The translations under genes and the position numbers were made by a program. From positions 62,001-126,000 of the forward strand of contig BJHK01000006.1 in the NCBI GenBank assembly GCA_014192425.1: a stretch of DNA of 64,000 bases, written 5' to 3'. The first letter of the stretch is position 1. Every line of letters begins with the position of its first letter. This stretch comes from Planctomycetia bacterium (GTDB lineage Bacteria > Planctomycetota > Planctomycetia > Pirellulales > UBA1268). The notes under the pieces were generated by a model. The model was not told the DNA's origin and did no database searches. It worked only from the letters and a program-made list of their open reading frames with translations. Shown here one piece after another: positions 57,114 to 64,000 of the stretch.

Positions 57114-58865
57114 ATGGCAGACGAACCCCGGGCAGCCGCCCCGAAACCCTCCGCCGTCGAGGTGGCGAAGGCCGCCAGCGCCTACCTGCGCGGAGACATC
57201 GCCCAGGAACTCGCCGACGGCGCCCCCGGCTTCGGCAAGGGCTCGGTCCAGCTGCTCAAGAACCACGGCACCTACCAGCAGGACGACCGCGAGCAGCGCA
57301 AGGCCCGCGACGGGGCCAAGAGCCAGCGCGAGATCTCGTTCATGATCCGGACCTGCGTGCCGGGGGGGAAGCTCACGGCCGACCAGCTGCTCGCCGCGCT
57401 CGACCTCGGTGACGAGGTCGGCAACGGCACGATCCGCCTGACCACGCGGCAGTCAATCCAGCATCACGGCGTCGTCAAGGGGGACCTGAGGCCGTTCATG
57501 CAGCGGGTTCACGACATCCAGCTGACCACGCTCGCCGCCTGCGGCGACGTCGAGCGCAACATCATGTGCTGTCCGGCGCCGATCAGGAATGACCCGGTCC
57601 GCGAGGAGATGCAGGCCCAGCTCGACCTGCTCGCCCGGCACCTCGCCCCGCGGACGAGGGCCTACTACGAGATCTGGCTCACCGATCCGGACACGGGGGA
57701 GAAGACGCTCGCCGGCGGCACGGGGGCCGAGAAGGAGGTGGAGCCGATCTACGGCCCCACCTACCTGCCGCGGAAGTTCAAGACGGCCTTCGCGCTCCCC
57801 GAGGACAACTGCACCGACGTGTATGCCAACGACCTCGGCTTCCTCGTCGTCCACGAGCAGGGGAGGATCCTCGGCTACAACGTCCTCGCCGGCGGCGGCA
57901 TGGGGGTGACGCCGAGCGCCGCCAAGACGTTCCCCGCGCTCGCCAAGCGGCTCGGGTTCGTGCCGCCGGCCGACGTGCTGGCGATCGCCGAGGCGGTGGT
58001 CAAGGTGCAGCGCGACTTCGGCAACCGCGCCGACCGGAAGACGGCCCGGCTCAAGTACACGATCCACGCCATGGGTCTGGAGGCGTTCCGGGCGAAGGTC
58101 GAGGAGTACTTCGGCAAGCCCCTCGCCCCCTGCCATCCCGTCGACGTCCACGGCTTCGACGACCACATCGGCTGGCACGAGCAGGGGGATGGAAGGTACT
58201 TTTACGGCTTCAACGTCGAGAACGGCCGCGTCCACGACACGGGCGACTTTCGCCTCAAGTCGGCGCTGCGCCGGATCCTGCGCGAGATCCGGCCCGGCGC
58301 GCGAATCACGGCCCACCAGAGCCTGCTGTTCACCGACCTCGCCGTCACCGACCGGGAGCGGATCGCCCACCTGCTCCACGAGCACGGCGTGAAGACGTCC
58401 GAGGAGATCTCGACCTTGCGCCGCTGGAGCATGGCCTGCGTGGCGCTGCCGACCTGCGGCCTGGCCGTGGCCGAGAGCGAACGGGTGCTGCCGGGGCTGA
58501 TCGACGAACTGGAGCCGGAGGTCGCCCGGCTCGGTCTGGCCCAGGATGCCTTCACGCTGCGGATGACCGGCTGCCCGAACGCCTGCGCCCGCCCGTACAA
58601 CTCCGACATCGGCATCGTGGGCCGGACGCTCGGCAAGTACACACTTTTCCTCGGCGGCCGGCTGCTCGGCGACCGGCTCAACACGCAGTACAAGGACGTC
58701 GTTCCCTTCGAGGACCTGTCACGCGAGATCGGCGCGGTGCTCGCCTGCTACAAGGCGGAGCGGCAGGGAGGGGAGACGCTCGGCGACTTCTGCCACCGCA
58801 AGGGCGTGGACGGCGTCCGCACCTGGGCCGACGCCTGGCTGGCCGGCAGCCGCGGCCACGGCTGA
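57114..58865 (+). CDS. cysI: Assimilatory sulfite reductase hemoprotein CysI-like
   Basis: Reduces sulfite to sulfide using a sirohaem and a coupled [4Fe-4S] cluster. The 583-aa protein has two ferredoxin-like halves with NGTIRLTTRQSIQHHGVVK, CGDVERNIM and the cluster ligands CVALPTC and GCPNAC (C-x5-C and C-x3-C) near the end. A strong AGGAGG site lies nine bases before the chosen ATG. It completes the sulfate-to-sulfide pathway with the cys genes at 0.1-3.0 kb, but no APS/PAPS reductase lies in the window. Confidence 0.92.
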   Translation: MADEPRAAAPKPSAVEVAKAASAYLRGDIAQELADGAPGFGKGSVQLLKNHGTYQQDDREQRKARDGAKSQREISFMIRTCVPGGKLTADQLLAALDLGDEVGNGTIRLTTRQSIQHHGVVKGDLRPFMQRVHDIQLTTLAACGDVERNIMCCPAPIRNDPVREEMQAQLDLLARHLAPRTRAYYEIWLTDPDTGEKTLAGGTGAEKEVEPIYGPTYLPRKFKTAFALPEDNCTDVYANDLGFLVVHEQGRILGYNVLAGGGMGVTPSAAKTFPALAKRLGFVPPADVLAIAEAVVKVQRDFGNRADRKTARLKYTIHAMGLEAFRAKVEEYFGKPLAPCHPVDVHGFDDHIGWHEQGDGRYFYGFNVENGRVHDTGDFRLKSALRRILREIRPGARITAHQSLLFTDLAVTDRERIAHLLHEHGVKTSEEISTLRRWSMACVALPTCGLAVAESERVLPGLIDELEPEVARLGLAQDAFTLRMTGCPNACARPYNSDIGIVGRTLGKYTLFLGGRLLGDRLNTQYKDVVPFEDLSREIGAVLACYKAERQGGETLGDFCHRKGVDGVRTWADAWLAGSRGHG

Positions 58866-58872
58866 TACAAGT

Positions 58873-60135
58873 TCAGAGCCCAACGCCCCGGGGCGCCGAC
58901 CGGGCCCCGCGCCAGCCCACGCCGGGAGCCCGGGTGGCACTCCCATCGGCCGCGTTCAACCGATAGGACGGGTTGCCCGACCGGCCGTGGCCGCCACGGA
59001 TGCCGCTGCCGGCGGCGTCGGCCTGGGGCCAGTCGGCGGGCAGGGCGGGCGTGCCGCGGCCATGCGTGCCGCGAAACCGGCGGCCGGCGGCATTGGCCAC
59101 GGTCACCGTCTGCTCACGCGGCGACCGCCAGCCGTTGATCGATTCGACGCCCCAGAACGACGGGTGGTTGAGGCTGTCGCCGGTGTCCCAGCCGGGCTCG
59201 ATCGGCCCGCGCGTGAGTTTTTCGTATTCCAACTCGGTCAGCGGCCGGACCGCTGCCCAGGCGGCGAAGGCCGCCCCATCCGCCCACGACATGCCGCCGT
59301 GCCGATTCTTTTTGTCCGCGGCCGCGCCGAGCGCCTCCACCTCGTCCGGCGGGAGCGACTCCACGAACCGCGGAAAATAGAACATGGCGTGGTACTTCAT
59401 GGCATAGAAGCTGCCGAAGCCGGTCGGGTAGCCAGCCGGGGTCTCACCGCCATCCTCGGGCTCGTTGCCACGCCGGGCCCAGAGGCGGCCCTGCTGTCTG
59501 CCGGTCGGGATCGGGCCGGCGGCCGCGACCCGGTAGGGCTTCTGGTGCTGCGACCCATCCGTGTACTCGTAAAAGTGGAGCGGTTCGCTGCCACCGCCGA
59601 GCACGAACGCCCCCTCCGGCACATACGCCATCTCGATGCCGACGGCGAGGAACGAGATCTTCTGATCGGGGGAAATCCCGGGGGCGGCCGCGAGATCCCA
59701 ACGCGCCGTCACGCCTGTGGCGGCGATCGGACCGAGACCGTAGTCGGCGCGGCGGACGAGCATCCCGAGGAAGCCGTCGTCGCCATCGGGCACGATCAGA
59801 TCGACCCGCGTGCCCCCCGCCTGCCCGTAACCGGTCGGATTGACGGTCTTGTCGGCGGCCAGCCGCAGATGCCGCCACTCGTCGCTCCCCTCGGGTCGGT
59901 ACTTGAAGAACACCCAGAGCGCGTCGTGGTTGCCCTCGTGCCGCCAGGAGTTCTTCCAGCCGACGTCGAACGTCAGGATCGCCGCGGTCTTCGACCACTC
60001 CGTCACCCGCACGTTCGTCACCGGGCCCGCGTCGGCCGCGATGCCCCGTGGCATGCACGCGAGCAGCGCGCCGAGGACCACGACCAGGCCGGCGCAGCCG
60101 GCACTCGGATTGGAGCGGCGTGGAACGTTCGCCAT
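58873..60135 (-). CDS. Secreted SUMF1/FGE-like fold protein (paralogue 1)
   Basis: A 420-aa exported protein with a signal peptide (GLVVVLGALLACMPRGIAA), an N-terminal domain beginning VTNVRVTEWSKTAAILTFDVGW, and a SUMF1/formylglycine-generating-enzyme fold: MAYVPEGAFVLGGG, YAMKYHAMFYFPRFVESLP, WADGAAFAAWAAVRPLTELEYEKL and the GIRGGH...GVGWRGARSA end. The C-terminal region has no cysteine pair of the kind needed for classical FGE catalysis, so it may bind a ligand rather than make formylglycine. It shares the same layout with two neighbours, forming a cluster of three. It is convergent with cysI. Confidence 0.85.
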   Translation of the reverse strand: MANVPRRSNPSAGCAGLVVVLGALLACMPRGIAADAGPVTNVRVTEWSKTAAILTFDVGWKNSWRHEGNHDALWVFFKYRPEGSDEWRHLRLAADKTVNPTGYGQAGGTRVDLIVPDGDDGFLGMLVRRADYGLGPIAATGVTARWDLAAAPGISPDQKISFLAVGIEMAYVPEGAFVLGGGSEPLHFYEYTDGSQHQKPYRVAAAGPIPTGRQQGRLWARRGNEPEDGGETPAGYPTGFGSFYAMKYHAMFYFPRFVESLPPDEVEALGAAADKKNRHGGMSWADGAAFAAWAAVRPLTELEYEKLTRGPIEPGWDTGDSLNHPSFWGVESINGWRSPREQTVTVANAAGRRFRGTHGRGTPALPADWPQADAAGSGIRGGHGRSGNPSYRLNAADGSATRAPGVGWRGARSAPRGVGL

Positions 60136-60178
60136 GATGCGCTCTCCTCTGGCTCCCTCCCTAACCGGCCTCGGCCGG

Positions 60179-62215
60179 TCAGGGGCGGGGATCGAACCGC
60201 ATATAATTCTGCCCACTGCCGCCGGCGGCACCCCGCACCATGCCCGGTGCCAACTGGATCCATTCCTGGCCGCCGGCGCCGTCGTCGTCCTCGGAGACGA
60301 GCACGTTGAAGCCGAACAACTCGTCGGACGCGATGCCGAGGGGGGCGAGCGGCAGCCGCAGTTCATAGCGGGTGGCTCCCTTGGCATCGTCGCGGACGAC
60401 GGCGCAGTCGAGCACCTCGAGGAGTTTCGTGTCGTCCGGCTGCCATTGGTGCACCCGGACGCCGTCGGCGGTGGCCGCCACGCCGAAGGTGCGGTGCCCC
60501 TCCCTGGTCGCGATCCCGATCTGCAGGGCGTCACCGTCGCCGATCGCCGGCCCGCTTTGGGTGTTGCAGTGCCGGTCGTCCGTCACCTCGACCGCGACGC
60601 ACAGGTCGCCATCGTCGCGGGCAACGTGGATCCGGGCCCCGAGATCGGCCGGACCGCCCCACGACTCGGGCAGCCGCGGCGTCGGGTAGCGGCGGCTCAC
60701 CGGCGTGTGGGTGAGCGGAAAGACGTCGCGAAACTCGCCGATCACCACGAGCGGATCCCCCCAGTCGTCGAGACGGCCGTCGATCGTGGCCCGCGTCGTT
60801 CGCCGCGGCAGTTTCCAGGGGATCGCGGGATCGAAGCGGGCGACCAGCGGCTTCAGGGCGTCGTCCCCGGCGGGATCGGTACGGACCCCGCGCCACATCG
60901 CCAGCGGGTGGGGCTTGCGATCGGCCTGCGAATCGACCGCCAGCAGCCGGCCGGAGATCCGCTGGTGGCCACCGCTCGTGTAGGCACGCATATGGAGCAC
61001 GTCGCCACGCAGGATCGACGCCCGGGCGTCCTCCGGCCAATCGGCCGGAAGTTTCGTCGTCCCGCGGCCATGCGTCCCCTTGAACGACAGGCCCCGGGGC
61101 GTCACCACCGAAATGGGCCGTTCGTACATCTGCCCGGCGTTGCAGTCCTCGAGGCCCCAGAAGGAGATGCCGTTGTCCGACAGCCGGGGCTGCGCCGGTC
61201 CCCGGCATGCCTTCTCGTACTCGAGTTCGGTCATCGGCCGCAGGCCGGCCCAGGCGGCGAAGGCGGCCGAGTCGGCCCACGACAGCCACGGGCAACGATG
61301 GTCGCGGTCGGCCGCCTGGGGCCGAAACCAGGTGTTCGGAAAACCACCGCGCGGTGCGTAGACGCGGTTCGGCGGCTCACCCGATCGGCTGATCCAGGTG
61401 CCATGGCCGTCGGGATGGTAGCGCCGGGAAGCCTCCGCCTCGGAGAGGGTGGAGAGGAAGTCCGCGTACTGCCCCTGCGTGATGGCGAACTTCATCGCAT
61501 AGAAGCCGCGGTAGCCGTTGGGGAACGAGGCGGGAATCGCGCCGCCGTCCTCGGGCACGATGCCCGTCGCCCAGAGCCGGCCCGGCTGCCGGCCGGTCGG
61601 GATCGGCCCCGGCCCGGTGACCGTGAACGGAGGCGTGCCGGTGCCACTGAAGGCATGAAAACGGTTGAGCTCCGGTCCGGACACGACGCCGAGGTCGAAC
61701 GGTCCCTCGGCCACGTGGACCATCTCCACGCCGAACGCCTTGACCGTCGCCGCGGCTCCGGCGGCCAGCGGCTCCGTCAGCACCTCGACCCGTTCCGCCG
61801 CAACCCGGCCGATGCCATCCTGCCGGCGGCGCAGAAACACCCCGACGAAACCGTCGTCGCCATCGGGCACGACGCAGTCGAGCACGGTTCCACCCCCCTG
61901 GCGGAATCCGGATGGGTTGACGACCGTGTCGGCCAGCAGGCGCAGCGGTTGCCCGGGCGATGCAGCTTCCTTGCGAACCTTGAAGAACACCCAGGCCGCA
62001 TCGTGGACCGTGCCGCCGCGCCACGAGTGGTCCCAGGCGACGTCGAAGCCGATCGTCGTCGCCGTGCCATCCCGCGGCGTGGCCACGACGTTGGTGATCG
62101 AGAGGCCATCGGCAGCAGCGCGGGCGGCCAGCGATCCGAGGAGCAGTGCCACGAGCGGCCGCACCACGCACCGGGTTGCCATGTGAAGCCGTAGCCCCAA
62201 GTGAATCACGTTCAT
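60179..62215 (-). CDS. Secreted SUMF1-like protein with C-terminal CBM9-like domain (paralogue 2)
   Basis: A 678-aa exported protein, the longest of the trio. It has a signal peptide (PLVALLLGSLAARAAA), the shared N-terminal domain (LSITNVVATPRDGTATTIGFDV), a SUMF1-like domain (EMVHVAEGPFDLGV, FAAWAGLRPMTELEYEKACRG) and a distinct C-terminal beta-sandwich (IDGRLDDWGDPLVVIG, CVAVEVTDDRHC, RYELRLPLAPLGI) typical of CBM9-type sugar-binding domains. The start ATG 62215 is supported by a GGGGAG site. It lies 43 bases upstream of paralogue 1 on the same strand. Confidence 0.83.
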   Translation of the reverse strand: MNVIHLGLRLHMATRCVVRPLVALLLGSLAARAAADGLSITNVVATPRDGTATTIGFDVAWDHSWRGGTVHDAAWVFFKVRKEAASPGQPLRLLADTVVNPSGFRQGGGTVLDCVVPDGDDGFVGVFLRRRQDGIGRVAAERVEVLTEPLAAGAAATVKAFGVEMVHVAEGPFDLGVVSGPELNRFHAFSGTGTPPFTVTGPGPIPTGRQPGRLWATGIVPEDGGAIPASFPNGYRGFYAMKFAITQGQYADFLSTLSEAEASRRYHPDGHGTWISRSGEPPNRVYAPRGGFPNTWFRPQAADRDHRCPWLSWADSAAFAAWAGLRPMTELEYEKACRGPAQPRLSDNGISFWGLEDCNAGQMYERPISVVTPRGLSFKGTHGRGTTKLPADWPEDARASILRGDVLHMRAYTSGGHQRISGRLLAVDSQADRKPHPLAMWRGVRTDPAGDDALKPLVARFDPAIPWKLPRRTTRATIDGRLDDWGDPLVVIGEFRDVFPLTHTPVSRRYPTPRLPESWGGPADLGARIHVARDDGDLCVAVEVTDDRHCNTQSGPAIGDGDALQIGIATREGHRTFGVAATADGVRVHQWQPDDTKLLEVLDCAVVRDDAKGATRYELRLPLAPLGIASDELFGFNVLVSEDDDGAGGQEWIQLAPGMVRGAAGGSGQNYMRFDPRP

Positions 62216-62319
62216 GGCATGCTCCCCGACCCGTGCCTTGTCGCACCGTGGGTCCCCGAAGTATAACTTCTCGCGGCCGCGGGGTGGAAATCGTCCCTTC
62301 TCGGTGGAGTTCGTCGCGC

Positions 62320-64000
62320 ATGCAAGTGCCAGCATTCTCCCCACGAGCCGGACACGACTGGCGATTCCCCGCGGCGCTCGCCTGGGCAGCGGCATGCCTC
62401 GTGCTCACGCCGGGACCGCTCGTCGCCGACGACCATGCGGCGGAACGGTTTCGCGGCGCCGGGCGGGCGGACCCGATCCGGGTCACCAACGTGCGACGCA
62501 CGGCCGGGCCCGGTGCGGGGCAGAGCACGATCACGTTCGACCTCGCCTGGGATCATTCCTGGCGGGCCTCGTGGGAGGTCGGCGAAAAAGAGCATGGTGG
62601 ACCTGGCGGCCCGCGGCTGGAGAACTGGGACGCGGCCTGGGTGTTCGCGAAGTTCCTGGCGCCGGGATCGGATCGCCACGCCCATGCCATGCTCTCCGCC
62701 AGGGCGGCGGACCATCGCGTGCCGACGGGAGCGGCGATCGACGTGGGCCGCACGGACGACGGCACGGCGGGGGTCGGCGTGTTCGTGTATCGCGCCGTCG
62801 CGGGGCAGGGCCCCAACGACTTCAAGGGGGTGACGCTGCGTTGGGTGCACGGCGCCGACCTGCCCGCCGACGCCGACCTGCGGGTGTTCGCCGTGCAGAT
62901 GGTCCGCGTGCCCGAGGGCGGTTTCTGGGCCGGGGACGGATCGACCGATTTCGTGCGCGGGCAGTTTTCGTCTGGCACGTCCACCGCCCCGGTGCGCATC
63001 GCGAGCGAGGCGCCGATGACGCTCGGTGGCGAGGCTCCGGGCGTGCTGAACAACCGCGACGGTGCCGGCATGAACCTGAGCCACACCGATGACTTCAGCA
63101 GCGACGTGCCCGTGTCGCTGGCGGCGGCGTTTCCCAAGGGCTACGGCGGGTTCTACTGCATGCGACAGGAGATGACCCAGCAGCAGTACGTCGATTTTCT
63201 CAACACCCTCCCCTTCGACCGCCAGGCACAGCGGACGATCCCGCAGGGCGAGAAGAAACTCGGCCCCGACGCACCGCCGGGAACCGCCGTGCTCGTCGGA
63301 GAGAAGAACGCGGGGGGGCATCGGGCCGCGGTCCGCATCGCGTCCTCCGGCACCCCGGACGTTCGGGAGGGAGTCGTGGTGGATCGCAAGACGTTCATCG
63401 CCTCTGCATCGGTGGTCAGGCGCGGCCGGCCGGCCGTCTACGCGACCGACAACCCGCACGTCGTGTGCAACGGCATCAACCACATCGACGGCATCGCCTT
63501 CGCGGCCTGGGCCGGACTGCGGCCGATGACCGAGCTCGAATACGAGAAGGCCTGCCGTGGTCCGCTGCGGCCCGTGGCGGGCGAATATGCCTGGGGCACC
63601 GCCGGGATCGCCGGCATCGATCCCGGCGGCGGAAACTACGTGCTGCAGAACGGAGGAGCGGCGGAGGAGACGGTCGTCTGGGAGGGGGCCGGCGGGGCGG
63701 ACGCGACCCATGGTAACGCTCCGTGCTCGGTGACCAACAGGAAACTTGGCGGCCCGGTGCGTGGCGGCGTGTTCGCCACCGCGACGAGCGACCGCGTGTC
63801 AGCGGGGGCTTCGTACTGGGGAATCCTCGACCTGAGCGGGAACGTCAACGAGGTCGTCGTCCCGGTTGGCGTGGTCCGGGGACGAGTCTTCGCCGGCACG
63901 CATGGCACGGGCGACGATCCGCCGTGGGGCGATCTGTTGTGCGGCATCCGTGGCGGCGGCTACGGCGATGGCGGCGGCCACTACAGGGGGTTCGGCGGCG
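62320..64000 (+). CDS. Secreted SUMF1-like protein (paralogue 3), cut by the window end
   Basis: The frame from ATG 62320 stays open to the last base, so this is an incomplete gene. The visible 560 residues contain a signal peptide (LAWAAACLVLTPGPLVAD), the shared N-terminal domain (RVTNVRRTAGPG...ITFDLAWDHSWR), and a SUMF1-like domain (QMVRVPEGGFWAGDG, YCMRQEMTQQQYVDFLNTLP, AAWAGLRPMTELEYEKACRG, LDLSGNVNEVVV and LLCGIRGGGYGD). A GGTGGAG site precedes the ATG. It is divergent from paralogue 2. The C-terminus and any further domains lie outside the window. Confidence 0.87.
   Translation, partial: MQVPAFSPRAGHDWRFPAALAWAAACLVLTPGPLVADDHAAERFRGAGRADPIRVTNVRRTAGPGAGQSTITFDLAWDHSWRASWEVGEKEHGGPGGPRLENWDAAWVFAKFLAPGSDRHAHAMLSARAADHRVPTGAAIDVGRTDDGTAGVGVFVYRAVAGQGPNDFKGVTLRWVHGADLPADADLRVFAVQMVRVPEGGFWAGDGSTDFVRGQFSSGTSTAPVRIASEAPMTLGGEAPGVLNNRDGAGMNLSHTDDFSSDVPVSLAAAFPKGYGGFYCMRQEMTQQQYVDFLNTLPFDRQAQRTIPQGEKKLGPDAPPGTAVLVGEKNAGGHRAAVRIASSGTPDVREGVVVDRKTFIASASVVRRGRPAVYATDNPHVVCNGINHIDGIAFAAWAGLRPMTELEYEKACRGPLRPVAGEYAWGTAGIAGIDPGGGNYVLQNGGAAEETVVWEGAGGADATHGNAPCSVTNRKLGGPVRGGVFATATSDRVSAGASYWGILDLSGNVNEVVVPVGVVRGRVFAGTHGTGDDPPWGDLLCGIRGGGYGDGGGHYRGFGG

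Overview
This is a GC-rich, gene-dense chromosomal window, almost certainly from a planctomycete (Planctomycetota, probably Pirellulales-like). The main evidence is a set of families concentrated in that phylum: a DUF1501 / PPC-domain / DUF1549-DUF1553 cytochrome / WD40-cytochrome operon (41.7-50.9 kb), a DUF1559 pseudopilin next to a PEP-CTERM protein (6.5-8.1 kb), a BBP7-type outer-membrane protein (33.4 kb), an oversized signal peptidase I, and secreted sulfatase-modifying-factor-like (SUMF1) proteins. lpxD, lpxI and lptB show that the cell makes lipid A and exports lipopolysaccharide, so it has an outer membrane. No phage, plasmid, integrase, transposase or CRISPR array was seen.

Layout. 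0.1-4.4 kb (minus): assimilatory sulfate activation (cysD, cysN-cysC fusion) preceded by a COG0523/CobW metal GTPase with a candidate operator. 4.5-6.0 kb (minus): an FeS-type photolyase. 6.5-9.3 kb (plus): DUF1559 pseudopilin, PEP-CTERM protein, sigma-70 factor. 9.3-9.7 kb: an intergenic block of inverted and dispersed repeats. 9.7-16.0 kb (plus): an SDR protein without the catalytic tyrosine, a nucleoside-type MFS permease, lpxD-lpxI, a methyltransferase and a sigma-54 activator. 16.0-19.2 kb (minus): a DCC-family protein, a small membrane protein and ftsH. 19.4-22.7 kb (plus): dxr and the site-2 protease rseP, overlapping. 22.7-23.1 kb: a tandemly duplicated repeat. 23.1-29.7 kb (minus): lepA, a ROK kinase coupled to a dihaem peroxidase, and a SpoU methyltransferase / RNase HII-like / sixA cluster. 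29.7-32.8 kb (plus): TlpA-like lipoprotein, lepB, lptB. 32.8-41.7 kb: a three-hairpin repeat, a small membrane protein, the BBP7 protein, a ketoacyl synthase homologue without its cysteine, a nuclease, two secreted unknowns, a spermidine-synthase-like protein and an ABC-F ATPase. 41.7-50.9 kb (minus): the four-gene surface/cytochrome operon. 51.2-58.9 kb: tRNA-Val (minus), then (plus) thrS, a LigD-N-like protein, glnA, a tandem array of the three-hairpin repeat, a glycosyltransferase and sulfite reductase. 58.9-64.0 kb: three diverged secreted SUMF1-like paralogues, the last cut by the window edge.

How the genes work together. cysD, cysNC and the distant cysI cover sulfate activation and sulfite reduction; no PAPS/APS reductase is visible. 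lpxD, lpxI, lptB, lepB, rseP and ftsH belong to envelope building and quality control. The DUF1501 operon and the SUMF1 trio encode exported proteins whose substrates are unknown.

The most novel-looking items are (i) a three-hairpin intergenic element with conserved loops and compensating stem changes, once after lptB and as about 3.4 tandem copies starting inside the last codons of glnA; (ii) a second dispersed two-hairpin repeat family at 9.45, 22.87 and 23.03 kb; (iii) enzyme homologues lacking catalytic residues (ketoacyl synthase Cys to Asp, SDR Tyr to Ile, ROK zinc cysteines); and (iv) an in-frame 15-bp minisatellite in the DUF1553 protein.
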